A DNA stretch of 47,720 nucleotides from Salinispora pacifica CNR114 (GCF_000514775.1 NZ_AZWO01000037.1:1-47720); one strand, 5' to 3'. Positions 25,492 to 33,100 are shown, counted from the first letter of the stretch. The notes: generated by a model from the letters alone, not told the origin. A program made the numbers and translations.

Positions 25492-25631
25492 CGGGCACCT
25501 CCGATGACGGGTGCGGTCAGCGTGCAACCGATACCCGCGGTCCCGGACGTGATCAAGTCGTATCCGCCCAGCTCCGGCGGTGTGTGGCCGGTCAGCGGCT
25601 GGCGGATCGGAAGGCGTGTCGAGATCGACAT
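25488..25631 (-). CDS. 47-residue leader ORF coupled to the MoxR-type gene
   Basis: ATG 25631 follows CCAAGGAGCATTC, a near-ideal ribosome site. The frame runs MSISTRLPIRQPLTGHTPPE to ...GYDLITSGTAGIGCTLT and ends with TGA inside the ATG of the ATPase gene (ATGA). The site for the ATPase lies within its last codons, so translation is probably coupled. It could be a small functional peptide or just a coupling leader. No family was recognised. Confidence 0.5.
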   Translation of the reverse strand: MSISTRLPIRQPLTGHTPPELGGYDLITSGTAGIGCTLTAPVIGGAR

Positions 25632-25718
25632 GAATGCTCCTTGGCGAAATGAAGCCGCCGCGCGCCCCTTCCCGGGGCCCGCGGCGGCAGTGGTGCGCCA
25701 CAGCGGGCGGGAAGAGCG

Positions 25719-25741
25719 CGCGTAGCCATACTGGCTACGCG
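25719..25741. terminator. Short perfect hairpin upstream of the MoxR operon
   Basis: Arms CGCGTAGCCA and TGGCTACGCG (10 bp) flank a 3-base loop between the minus-strand gene ending at 25833 and the leader ORF. It probably terminates the upstream gene. The remaining 200 bases between 25632 and 25832 show nothing else clear. Confidence 0.5.
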
Positions 25742-25832
25742 GAGCGGTGCTCAGGTCGGGCGCCTACCAGTTCGGCGGCGCGAGGGCGGGTCAAGGAGTG
25801 ATGTCGGGCCGGAGTCCGGCCCGGGCGGGGTG

Positions 25833-26180
25833 TTACAGAAAGCGGGCCAGGTTCATCAGCCGGGACAGCCCGGTGGTGATTCGGGTGTTGCGGATTCGGG
25901 GCGGTGGGGACGCCCAGGTGGTGATGCTCGGCGCCTGGGCGCCGCGCGTCCGGATCGCTCGGTAGACCCGCAGGTCGGCGTCGACGGCGGCGAGGACACG
26001 GGCCTCGACGCGGGCGGACGCCGGCGCCTGGGCGAAGTCACCGTGCCGGCAGCCGGGGTGGACCGCCTCAAGCCAGTCGTCGAAGACCATCGCGAAGCCG
26101 ACGCAGCGTCGCCCGTCCTCGTGCAGCCAGCTACGCATCGGGGCGGTGTGCAGGGCGTCGGCCAGGTGGTGCAGCGCCAC
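25833..26180 (-). CDS. Hypothetical protein
   Basis: The supported part is 115 residues: VALHHLADALHTAPMRSWL, then CVGFAMVFDDWLEAVHPGC and ARVLAAVDADLRVYRAIRTRG. The frame stays open up to GTG 26282, but that extension would cross two long perfect hairpins (26216-26248 and 26264-26292), so an internal GTG at 26180 or the ATG at about 26138 is more likely. Soluble, mixed alpha/beta; not recognised. Confidence 0.5.
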   Translation of the reverse strand: MALHHLADALHTAPMRSWLHEDGRRCVGFAMVFDDWLEAVHPGCRHGDFAQAPASARVEARVLAAVDADLRVYRAIRTRGAQAPSITTWASPPPRIRNTRITTGLSRLMNLARFL

Positions 26181-26215
26181 GGCGGGCCGGACATCCGGCT
26201 TCCCGGTCGTCGGTT

Positions 26216-26248
26216 GAGGGGCGAGCCCGGTAGCCGGGCTCGCCCCTC
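26216..26248. terminator. Perfect 15-bp-arm hairpin
   Basis: GAGGGGCGAGCCCGG and CCGGGCTCGCCCCTC enclose TAG. It lies just beyond the minus-strand gene ending at 26307, in tandem with the next hairpin. A strong intrinsic-type terminator without a U-tract is likely. Confidence 0.65.
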
Positions 26249-26263
26249 TGCTCGTGGTGTCAA

Positions 26264-26292
26264 TACGGCTCCGGTGGACCACCGGAGCCGTA
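26264..26292. terminator. Perfect 14-bp-arm dyad next to the previous hairpin
   Basis: TACGGCTCCGGTGG and CCACCGGAGCCGTA are separated by a single base. It is the first of two tandem hairpins met by transcription leaving the 26307-27479 gene. An operator role is possible because the spacer is too short for a normal RNA loop without opening the inner pairs. Confidence 0.55.
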
Positions 26293-26306
26293 CGTCGCGC
26301 GGTACC

Positions 26307-27479
26307 TCAGTGCCTGTTCGGCCCGACGTCGGCGGTCGTGCTCAGGGCGGGAACGCGCTGCCAACGGCCGTGGTGCCACACCTGCCAGTGCGTACTGAAA
26401 GCACTGGTCGCGAAGGTGGCCAGGTAGCGGGCGAGGTCGTTCCACGCTTCGGCCTGGTCGAATCGGTCGAGGCCGGTGAGGGATTCGAGGTCGACGACGT
26501 TGCCGCAGTAGTCGCCGTTGTCGTCGACCGACCGGGCCAGGATCGTGTTCGGCGGCAGAGCGGTGATTCGCCGGTCCAGGTCGTACTCCGTAACCAGCCG
26601 GTCCAGGACCGTCATCTCGTTGGTGGGTTGGCGCAGGTAGCGGCATCGGAGCAGGAACTGGTGCATGTGGCGCGAGCTGAATCTGGCCGGGTCGTGGTGC
26701 GTCAGCCAGGTTCCGCTGCCGTTGCCCTCGTTGCGGATCTCACCGATCGGTGCGCCGTCGAGGCAGAGCGTGGCGTTGAACGGGACCCTGTCGTAGTTCA
26801 GCCTCTCGGCGAGGTTGGTGACGGTGAGCCGGTTGTGCGGCACGTGCAGCGGACTGTGGACCAGCGGGATCCGGGCGGGCTGTTCCGCCGCCGTCGGTGG
26901 CGTGCCGACAACGCGGTCGCAGTCGGCGGGGTCGACGGCGCGCCACTCCCACTGCCAGGCGCAGATCGTGTACCGTCCGGCGGCGTCCGGGCAGATTCGT
27001 GAGAGCCCGTCGGCCTCCCCGTGGACGCGCCGCTCGTCCATGACGATCTCGTCGCCCTCGAAGCGCAGTGGCGCGTTCGCCAGGTCCACCTCGGCGTCGA
27101 GATCCGGCTCCCGCAGGCCCTCGGCAGCCAGCCGCCGCCGGGTCTCGTCGCGCAGCCGCCCCTGCTCGACGACGATCGCGTCGGCGATGTTCCGGTCGCA
27201 GGAGAAGACCGCGTACTGTCCGTCGCGCCCTCGCTGGGCGTCGAGGCGGCCGACGAAGCCGGTCGGGTAGCGGGTTCGGCCGTGGTGGTCGTAGGCGGCC
27301 CAGTCGCCGGCGAAGACGCCGAGGTCACCGACCATGACGTGATGCGGGGCGAGGTGGTCGCCGGACGTGGCCGAATGCTCGTCAGCGGTGACGGTGTGCC
27401 CGTCATCGTGAAGCTGGCCGATCAGGCACGGCGCGGTTGCGGGCTCGGGGGCGATGGGTTCGCCCGGGGTGTGGGACAC
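26307..27479 (-). CDS. Large hypothetical protein of the mobile element
   Basis: GTG 27479 with GGAGG eight bases upstream gives 390 residues with no membrane segment. The sequence is well-formed and acidic: HHVMVGDLGVFAGDWAAYDHH, YAVFSCDRNIADAIVVEQGR, then RLTVTNLAERLNYDRVPFN and FSSRHMHQFLLRCRYL. His and Trp are frequent. No domain was recognised. It heads its own hairpin-bounded unit. Confidence 0.65.
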   Translation of the reverse strand: MSHTPGEPIAPEPATAPCLIGQLHDDGHTVTADEHSATSGDHLAPHHVMVGDLGVFAGDWAAYDHHGRTRYPTGFVGRLDAQRGRDGQYAVFSCDRNIADAIVVEQGRLRDETRRRLAAEGLREPDLDAEVDLANAPLRFEGDEIVMDERRVHGEADGLSRICPDAAGRYTICAWQWEWRAVDPADCDRVVGTPPTAAEQPARIPLVHSPLHVPHNRLTVTNLAERLNYDRVPFNATLCLDGAPIGEIRNEGNGSGTWLTHHDPARFSSRHMHQFLLRCRYLRQPTNEMTVLDRLVTEYDLDRRITALPPNTILARSVDDNGDYCGNVVDLESLTGLDRFDQAEAWNDLARYLATFATSAFSTHWQVWHHGRWQRVPALSTTADVGPNRH

Positions 27480-27517
27480 AGTGGTACCTCCGTGGTTTGG
27501 ATGGATTGCTGGCTGGG

Positions 27518-27547
27518 CTGCCCGCAGGGCTCTTGCCGAGCGGGCAG
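27518..27547. terminator. Inverted repeat between minus-strand genes
   Basis: CTGCCCGC and GCGGGCAG (8 bp) flank a 14-base loop. It lies downstream of the 27633-27932 gene. Moderate evidence only. Confidence 0.4.
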
Positions 27548-27632
27548 GGGCGGCGGCTCACTCACGAGCAGGTGGATGTCGGGCCCGGATTCGGGCGGCT
27601 GGTGCCGCGACGCCGAGGGTGCGTTTTGCGGG

Positions 27633-27932
27633 TCAGCCGGAAGTGCTCGGCGGGCGGACCCGGACGGGGCTGCCGGGACGGCGGGAGGTGACGATGCTGA
27701 GCTGGAACTCGCTGCCGTCGGACAACCGAATCACGACGCCGCGGTTGAGGGTCATGACACCGGCGTCGCCGTAGGTAACGACCTCCCGCACGTACAGCGG
27801 CCCTCCCGTGTGCTCCATCAGTACGGGCAGGGCGGCTTCCTCACAGAGTTCGTCGAGGTCGTTGCCGGACAGGAGGTGCCGGAGCAGACGCTCCAGCAGG
27901 CCCTCGTGGTCGGTGTCCTCGTCGGTGGTCAC
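27633..27932 (-). CDS. Small acidic hypothetical protein
   Basis: GTG 27932 with AAAGGAG eight bases upstream gives 99 residues: MTTDEDTDHEGLLERLLRHL, LDELCEEAALPVLME, a beta-rich REVVTYGDAGVMTLNRGVVI and a basic tail. The fold looks like a helix pair followed by a small beta sheet. The frame upstream of this start lacks protein-like sequence. Function unknown. Confidence 0.6.
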   Translation of the reverse strand: MTTDEDTDHEGLLERLLRHLLSGNDLDELCEEAALPVLMEHTGGPLYVREVVTYGDAGVMTLNRGVVIRLSDGSEFQLSIVTSRRPGSPVRVRPPSTSG

Positions 27933-27939
27933 ACGCTGC

Positions 27940-28225
27940 TCCTTTCGGGGAAGGTGTCGCGGAGGGATCCGCTCGGTCCGAGCGGAGACCGGGGTTGAGC
28001 TGGTCAGGCGGGCTGTATGTCGGAGCGTCGGCGGCTGACCTGGGCCTCGACCTCGGCTTCTCATCGACTTGTCGGCGGATCCTTCTCATCAATGTGTTGT
28101 TTTCCTCCGATCGATCAGCAGGGGCGACCATCCGGCAGCGGCTTGACCGGCGTTCTTCTCATCGAGATGTCGGAACCGACATCTGCACCGACATTTCGAG
28201 ATAAACCGACAGATGTAATGAGGAC
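27940..28225. repeat. Repeat-rich intergenic region (19-bp direct repeats, TGTCGG cluster)
   Basis: Two copies of CTTCTCATCGANNTGTCGG lie at 28057-28075 and 28155-28173, and a partial third (CTTCTCATC) is at 28082-28090. TGTCGG or its complement occurs six times between 28018 and 28211, including the perfect dyad GATGTCGG-AA-CCGACATC at 28166-28183. It lies between the M23 gene end and the start of the 27633-27932 gene. A regulator-binding or iteron-type site is likely; no gene is seen. Confidence 0.6.
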
Positions 28226-29320
28226 CTACACGGGCGGCGCTCCGAGAGGGGCGCCTTGTGCAACCATGAACGGCACCGGGTCGATGGCCCCGTTCGCGCT
28301 GGCATCGCCGTTCTGGTGCACCTCGTAGTGCAGGTGCGGACCGGAGCTGTGGCCGGTGGAGCCGACGACGCCGATGGGCTGGCCGACGACGACCTGCTGC
28401 CCGACCGCCACCATCGGGGGCTTGTCCATGTGGCAGTAGCGGGTAAGCAGACCGCCAGCGTGGTCGATGTCGACGTACCATCCGCACCCGCGCGTGCGGA
28501 TGGGGTCGCCGTCGCGGTGACAGCCCCATTCGGCACCGCTGTCGGCGTAGACCGCGTTGCAGCGCACGGTGCGGACGGTGCCGGCCGACGCGGCGCGGAT
28601 GACCGTGCCCCGTGGGGCGCTGAAATCGACGCCGTCGTGACCTGGCCGGTCCGAGCTGCGGAAGGCGGATCCGACCGGGGCGAGCACCGGCTGGGTCCAT
28701 GGGCCGACGGCCCCGCAGCCGGCCAGCCCGTCGGTGGGTAGGCCGGCGGTCTCGGCGATCGCGGTGACCAGCTCGGCGGCTGGTCCCTCCCACTTCGCGT
28801 ACGCGTCGGGGTAGGCGGAGATCTGCACGGCCTGAGCCGCCTCGGTAAGCGGCATCGTCTGCCAGCCGTCGATCGCGCCCAACTTGCCGAAGAACTTCTC
28901 CGACGCGTAGACGGGGTCTTGGAGCTGGGCGGGGGTGCCCCAGCCTTGGCTAGGGCGCTGCTGGAACAGACCGACGGAGTCGCGGTCGCCACCGGCCAGG
29001 TTCCTCAGGGTGCTCTCTTGCATGGCGGTGGCGACCGCGATCACCCACCCGCGTCCGGGTACTCCCAGACGGGCGCCGGTGATGGTGATCGCGGCGGCGT
29101 TGCCGACCTGGCCGCTATCCCAGTCACCGATAGCCGGCCACAGGGTCGGTCCGGCGACCGGTGCCGTCATCGTGGGTGAAGAGGAGCCGGGTGAGGTGGC
29201 CACAGGGATGCAGCCGGCGGCGGCGGTGCCGCCGCCGAGGAATCCGCCGAGGCCACCGGCGCAGAGGATGAACACGGCGATGAGCGCCACGGCAAGTGAC
29301 ACCAGGGATCGGAGCTTCAT
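28226..29320 (-). CDS. Bifunctional wall hydrolase: lysozyme-like domain plus M23 peptidase
   Basis: The 364-residue protein begins with a transmembrane or signal segment (LVSLAVALIAVFILCAGGLGGFL). A lysozyme/SLT-like domain has AMQESTLRN with Glu102 and DRDSVGLFQQRPSQGWG. The C-terminal M23 lysostaphin-like domain has HDGVDFSAPRGTVI, the RYCHM segment and HLHYEVH near residue 328, which supply the zinc ligands and catalytic His. Proteins of this type open the wall for Gram-positive conjugation machines. A 22-codon leader ORF overlaps its ATG. Confidence 0.87.
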   Translation of the reverse strand: MKLRSLVSLAVALIAVFILCAGGLGGFLGGGTAAAGCIPVATSPGSSSPTMTAPVAGPTLWPAIGDWDSGQVGNAAAITITGARLGVPGRGWVIAVATAMQESTLRNLAGGDRDSVGLFQQRPSQGWGTPAQLQDPVYASEKFFGKLGAIDGWQTMPLTEAAQAVQISAYPDAYAKWEGPAAELVTAIAETAGLPTDGLAGCGAVGPWTQPVLAPVGSAFRSSDRPGHDGVDFSAPRGTVIRAASAGTVRTVRCNAVYADSGAEWGCHRDGDPIRTRGCGWYVDIDHAGGLLTRYCHMDKPPMVAVGQQVVVGQPIGVVGSTGHSSGPHLHYEVHQNGDASANGAIDPVPFMVAQGAPLGAPPV

Positions 29321-29385
29321 CCCCGACCCCCTGCCGAAGGGGTCGAGGTGATGGGTTCGGTAGGCGACGCGGACGAGTCGGGCAT
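29317..29385 (-). CDS. 22-residue leader ORF coupled to the wall hydrolase gene
   Basis: ATG 29385 follows AGGAGG with seven bases between. The frame MPDSSASPTEPITSTPSAGG ends at a TGA overlapping the hydrolase ATG, and the hydrolase ribosome site AGGGGG is inside it. Ser/Thr/Pro-rich composition suggests a coupling leader rather than a folded peptide. Confidence 0.4.
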   Translation of the reverse strand: MPDSSASPTEPITSTPSAGGRG

Positions 29386-29410
29386 GGTTGGTTCCTCCTG
29401 GTTTGTAGGG

Positions 29411-29824
29411 TTAGCCGAGGCTGTGGACGCCGGCCGGCTCGCCGTCGCCGCTGTGCACGGTGACCGTGTCGTCGGCGGGGTTGATCACGTAGATCCACGA
29501 GGCGACGAGGTCGACGGCGCGGCTGAGCGGGAAAACGGTGAGCGGCTCCGGCGCGGTGTCGTCGAGCGTCATGCCGACCCCCGCGACGTGGTGCTGGCCG
29601 GCGAAGGGCTGCGGGTCCGGGATGAGATCGGGTCCGAGGTAGTCCCAGTCGTGGGCGAGGACCGCGTCGATGAGGGCGTTGGTGTCGCGGCGGGTGGTGG
29701 TGGCCCAGATGCCGCGCAGTTGCGGAATGAGTGATGAGGGGTAGCCGTCGAAGTGGACGTAGCGGGCGCGGACGATGGTCGGCTGGGCGGGGTCGGCGGC
29801 GCCGACGTAGCAGGGGGTTCCCAC
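29411..29824 (-). CDS. Hypothetical protein
   Basis: GTG 29824 with GAGGAG upstream gives 137 residues: YVHFDGYPSSLIPQLRGIW, LIDAVLAHDWDYLGPDLIPD, then VDLVASWIYVINPADDTVTV. This is a compact, soluble alpha/beta sequence. The longer open frame to 29959 would cross the hairpin at 29864-29911 and is not supported. No family recognised; it resembles small proteins carried by actinobacterial plasmids. Confidence 0.6.
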   Translation of the reverse strand: MGTPCYVGAADPAQPTIVRARYVHFDGYPSSLIPQLRGIWATTTRRDTNALIDAVLAHDWDYLGPDLIPDPQPFAGQHHVAGVGMTLDDTAPEPLTVFPLSRAVDLVASWIYVINPADDTVTVHSGDGEPAGVHSLG

Positions 29825-29863
29825 GGGTGATGTCTCCTCGTGAATCGCTGAACGGGCTATGGG

Positions 29864-29911
29864 CACGGCGACGACCGCGCGGTCGGGGTCGACCGCGCGG
29901 TCGTCGCCGTG
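29864..29911. terminator. Perfect 21-bp-arm hairpin
   Basis: The arms at 29864-29884 and 29891-29911 are perfectly complementary (core CGACCGCGCGGTC), with a 6-base loop. It lies 20 bases beyond the stop of the 29931-30971 gene and before the next minus-strand gene, so it is a likely terminator; each arm also contains its own GACCGCGCGGTC palindrome. Confidence 0.65.
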
Positions 29912-29930
29912 GAGTTGAGTGCGGGTTGCG

Positions 29931-30971
29931 CTAGCGGGCGAGGACCGCGACCTCCTCACCGCGCAGCAGCGGCGCGTCCTCGGGTCCCTTGACGTGGACC
30001 CGGACCCAGATCCGGTACGCCTGCCCGTGCTTGTCGATCAGGGGGCGCCAGTGACCGCGCACGACGAACCGGACGCGGTAGTGCCACCTGGCCGGTCCGT
30101 CGCCGGGTTCGGTCAGGGCGGAGGTGCGCCGCAGCATCACCACGTGGGTGTTGTGCACGATGGAGGCGCGTGCGGCGCGGCGGCGGGCGGGCCGGTTCCA
30201 GTGGTGCCGGCGCGGCGACGCTGATGGGTTGGGCCTGACTGCGCCAGAACGCGTAGGCGATCGCCGCGCAGACGTGGGTGCGGGCGGTGGCGTCGGCGAT
30301 GACGTACCGGCCGTCGGGCGCGGTTTCCCAGTCGCGGTCGGGCTCGAGGTCGTCCGGGTGTTCGACGGCGGGTACCGGTGCCGCGATGGGCAGCATGTCA
30401 GGTTCGTCATCACGTAGGGGCCGAGTCGCGACAGCAGGGTCGGATCCTGCTGGGTGTAGCCCCGGATGCGGGCGGCGTGAGGATCTTCGGGGTCGTCGCG
30501 GTCGGCCCAGCCGCAGATCAGCCATGACCGGCCGCTGGGGGAGGAAATGGTGGTACAGGTGATCGCGGCGATTCCGCTGACCTGGCCGTTGAGGTTGCGG
30601 TGGTAGATCGGTTCGGGCAGGACGAGCACGCCGCCGTCGGCGGGTGCGACATCGGCGGTGAGGAGGTCGTCGGTGAGGTCGAGGGCTTCGGCCGCTGCGG
30701 CGACGATGGCGGTCATGGCGGGAGCGGGGACGTACGCCTCGCCCTGCGCCCACACGGTGCCGCTGGCGCGGTTGATGACCTCGGCGACTTTCTGGTCGGG
30801 TGTGGCCTCGCCGTGAGGTTCGGGTTCGGGAGAGTTCACGAAGAGGGTCTCGACGAAGGCTCGTGTGTACTCGCTACCGGCGGTGCTGGTGCAGAAATCG
30901 TGCATGCAGGTTTTCATCGCTACGGCGGCTCGGGCGTAGCCGGTGAGGGCGGCCTCGTTGCGGAAGGTCAT
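29931..30971 (-). CDS. Hypothetical protein with a frame-shifted central segment
   Basis: AGGAGG precedes ATG 30971. The frame is open for 346 codons. The first part is normal (ALTGYARAAVAMKTCMHDF ... LLSRLGPYVMTNLT) and so is the end (VVMLRRTSALTEPGDGPARW ... IWVRVHVKG). Between about 30180 and 30390 this frame turns into a Pro/Ser/Thr/Arg-rich run, whereas a shifted frame there reads like real protein (VEHPDDLEPDRDWETAPDGR then YVIADATARTHVCAAIAYAF). Two compensating indels, natural or sequencing, would explain this. Function unknown. Confidence 0.6.
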   Translation of the reverse strand: MTFRNEAALTGYARAAVAMKTCMHDFCTSTAGSEYTRAFVETLFVNSPEPEPHGEATPDQKVAEVINRASGTVWAQGEAYVPAPAMTAIVAAAAEALDLTDDLLTADVAPADGGVLVLPEPIYHRNLNGQVSGIAAITCTTISSPSGRSWLICGWADRDDPEDPHAARIRGYTQQDPTLLSRLGPYVMTNLTCCPSRHRYPPSNTRTTSSPTATGKPRPTAGTSSPTPPPAPTSARRSPTRSGAVRPNPSASPRRHHWNRPARRRAARASIVHNTHVVMLRRTSALTEPGDGPARWHYRVRFVVRGHWRPLIDKHGQAYRIWVRVHVKGPEDAPLLRGEEVAVLAR

Positions 30972-31020
30972 GCTTGTCCTCCTGGTCAGGGTTGGATGGC
31001 GTTGGTCGCTCTGGTGCTGG

Positions 31021-31434
31021 CTATGCGGCGTACGCGGTGGTCAGGGTTGCGCCGAGAACACGGCGTGGTAGCCGTTGTGGGATCCGCAACCGCAGGCCGC
31101 TGGCTGTGGCGGTGATGCGGGCGGTGAACCAGCCGACGAAGCCGCCGGAGTCGCGGACCGGCTGCTGCGGCGTCCGTTCCCCAGCGGGGGCGGTCTGTGG
31201 CAGGGGTCGTGGTCGCGGTTCCGGGCGGCGGGAGAGGCGCATCGCCCGTTGGGCCATCCGGGCGGCCACGCACGCACCGGACTGGTCGGCGCACTGTAGG
31301 TTGACGCACCGGTCATCAGGGCCAAGCTGGTGAGCGGTGGCTACGTCGACGGCCAGCCGCCACAGCAGCGGATCGGTGACGTCGCGGGGCAGCAGCGCGC
31401 GTTCGGACGGGCGGGGTTCGGTCGGGTCGAACAT
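31021..31434 (-). CDS. Hypothetical protein with a Cys cluster
   Basis: The 137-residue product starts at ATG 31434 (GGAAGG upstream). It has DPLLWRLAVDVATAHQLG, a Cys-rich stretch CVNLQCADQSGACVAARMAQ that could hold a metal, and a Pro/Arg-rich middle. It ends with an amphipathic GGFVGWFTARITATASGLRL. Not recognised. Confidence 0.55.
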   Translation of the reverse strand: MFDPTEPRPSERALLPRDVTDPLLWRLAVDVATAHQLGPDDRCVNLQCADQSGACVAARMAQRAMRLSRRPEPRPRPLPQTAPAGERTPQQPVRDSGGFVGWFTARITATASGLRLRIPQRLPRRVLGATLTTAYAA

Positions 31435-31650
31435 GCGGGTGACCTTCCATCGGTGTCCAGGCAGGGGTCACCGTCCGACCCGTTGGTCGTGTTTCTCCTG
31501 ATGGGCGGGCCGTGCGATGACCAGTACGATCGACGCTCATCTCTCGAACAAGGTCAAGTCGTCTGCCTTGAAGGGCGCTGGAAAGCACGATGGGTAGCCG
31601 CGCGGACGCGGAGGTTGGATGGCGCGGCTGAGCTTGTCGCTGAAGGGTGG

Positions 31651-32238
31651 TCAGCGGGTTGTCGCCGACGGTGGCCTCGGTCGGCTAGTGGCCTCGACGA
31701 GCCTGTCCAGGCCGAGTCGAGTGGCCGGCTCGTGTTCCCCGGGCTGCTCGTCGATGAAGACCACGGGGTACGGCTCGCCGCGCAACCTCGTGATCTGGTA
31801 GCCGCGACTGTCGGCGTCCACGGCGTCGACTCGTCGGATCTCGTGTAGCTCGTCGGACTCGACGAGCACGTCCTCGTAACAGACGGCCCAGGCCAACAGC
31901 CGTAGTCCGGGGGTGGGATCGGAGACTCGATCGCCGATGAGGTTGAGATCGACGCAGGCGGCCAGCGTGGGTCGCCCGACCGGCCGGTCGGCGCTCAGCG
32001 CGGCGGCGAGATCCAGCAGGAGATCGGGGAGGCCGGCGCTGTACCGGCCTACGCGCGCTGGGTTCATTGGTACCTGGACGGCGGTCACCTGACGCGTCCT
32101 GCTGATGGGTGCCGATGGTGATGGCTGGTCCTGGATGAGCAGCAGGAAGGGCGGGCGACCCCAGCCGAGCTGGTCGGCACTCGCTTCGAGGTCCAGGAGG
32201 CATCCGGTCAGAGTGTGGACGGCGGGGAAGGACAGCAC
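31651..32238 (-). CDS. Hypothetical protein
   Basis: GTG 32238 with AAGGAG gives 195 residues. It reads VLSFPAVHTLTGCLLDLEAS, then ADQLGWGRPPFLLLIQD, LPDLLLDLAAALSADRPVGR, LRLLAWAVCYEDVLVESDE and ITRLRGEPYPVVFIDEQPGE, clearly globular. The upstream open frame to 32403 crosses a perfect palindrome and is excluded. No family recognised. The 215 bases between this gene and 31434 show no feature I can support. Confidence 0.6.
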   Translation of the reverse strand: MLSFPAVHTLTGCLLDLEASADQLGWGRPPFLLLIQDQPSPSAPISRTRQVTAVQVPMNPARVGRYSAGLPDLLLDLAAALSADRPVGRPTLAACVDLNLIGDRVSDPTPGLRLLAWAVCYEDVLVESDELHEIRRVDAVDADSRGYQITRLRGEPYPVVFIDEQPGEHEPATRLGLDRLVEATSRPRPPSATTR

Positions 32239-32257
32239 CTGTTGGCTCCTTGACGTG

Positions 32258-32293
32258 AGGAGCCCTGCAGGCCGATCGGCCTGCAGGGCTCCT
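32258..32293. terminator. Perfect 36-bp palindrome
   Basis: The half-site AGGAGCCCTGCAGGCCGA is followed directly by its exact complement, with no spacer. It stands between the diguanylate cyclase gene and the 31651-32238 gene. It can fold as a terminator in RNA, but a perfect DNA palindrome can also bind a dimeric protein. Confidence 0.6.
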
Positions 32294-32332
32294 GGAATGT
32301 GATGGCTTGTCGCCGGGTAGTGCCGGGCCGGG

Positions 32333-33010
32333 CTACCGCAGGTCGCGGTAGCGGATGACGGCACCCGGTGGCGTGTTGTGGCTCGGGTCGTGGGCGTGGG
32401 CACCGCTGCGCCTGGCCTTGGCCAGGTACATCGCCTGATCCGCCGCCCGCAGCAGGTCGCGGGGCAGCATGTACGGTTCCGCGAGCGCGTAGCCGACGCT
32501 GGCGGTGAGCGTCACCGCCGTGTCGCCGACGTTGTTCGGCAGACCCGAGATGCGTACGTACGCCGTGCGGGCGACGTCCTCGACATCGCCCGCGTTGCCG
32601 TGCACGACGACGGCGAATTCATCGCCGGACAGGTGCGCGACCAGAGCCGCCGGTGGGCCGAGGGTGGCCAGACGCTGGCCGACCTGGTACAGCAGGTCGT
32701 TGCCGTGCTCGTGACCGTAAGTGTCGTTGACCCATTTGAACCCGTCGAGGTCGATGAAGACGAGCCCGAGCGGTTCCCCGAGCGAGAAGGTGGCCTCCAG
32801 GTGGGTCCGCAGAGCCCTGCGGTTCGGCAGCTCGGTGGTGTCGCTGTGCGTGGCGAGGCAGTGCCAGTAGGACCGGTCCCGCTCGCGGGCGGTCAGCGTC
32901 TGTCGCTGCTGGTGGATGATCCGCCGCTGCCAGGCGAGCAGAGCCGCCGCAGTGGCGAGACCCGCGAGGAGTCCGCCGGCTGCGGTGAGGTAGGAGTTGA
33001 GGTGGGACAC
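32333..33010 (-). CDS. GGDEF-domain diguanylate cyclase with one membrane segment
   Basis: GTG 33010 after AAGGAG gives 225 residues. One N-terminal helix (LTAAGGLLAGLATAAALLAW) and a short coiled linker precede the GGDEF domain: TELPNRRAL, GLVFIDLDGFKWVNDTYGHEHG, active-site loop SGDEF near residue 127, and DQAMYLAKARRSG. The first Gly of GGDEF is Ser, a variant found in active cyclases. No RxxD inhibitory site is visible just before it. It should make c-di-GMP at the membrane. It is unusual cargo between transfer genes; a link to pilus or transfer control is possible. Confidence 0.85.
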   Translation of the reverse strand: MSHLNSYLTAAGGLLAGLATAAALLAWQRRIIHQQRQTLTARERDRSYWHCLATHSDTTELPNRRALRTHLEATFSLGEPLGLVFIDLDGFKWVNDTYGHEHGNDLLYQVGQRLATLGPPAALVAHLSGDEFAVVVHGNAGDVEDVARTAYVRISGLPNNVGDTAVTLTASVGYALAEPYMLPRDLLRAADQAMYLAKARRSGAHAHDPSHNTPPGAVIRYRDLR

Positions 33011-33039
33011 TCGACATCGCTCCTTGATGCGAAGGAGCA

Positions 33040-33080
33040 CCGGGGTGGGCGTGTTCCGCCAAGATCAACGCCCGCCCCGG
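33040..33080. terminator. Imperfect GC-rich hairpin
   Basis: CCGGGGTGGGCGTGTT pairs with AACGCCCGCCCCGG with one mismatch and one bulge. It follows the stop of the 33101-34027 gene and precedes the cyclase gene. Confidence 0.5.
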
Positions 33081-33100
33081 GCTACCAGGGGTGGACTGGT

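Noticed and set aside
22709..25498. 929-codon minus-strand frame spanning the vWA gene and upstream
   Set aside because: The first 390 codons are Arg/Pro/His-rich shadow sequence over the MoxR-type ATPase; only the part from 24334 is protein-like.
25830..27002. 390-codon plus-strand frame
   Set aside because: Antisense to the 26307-27479 gene and without family motifs or ribosome site.
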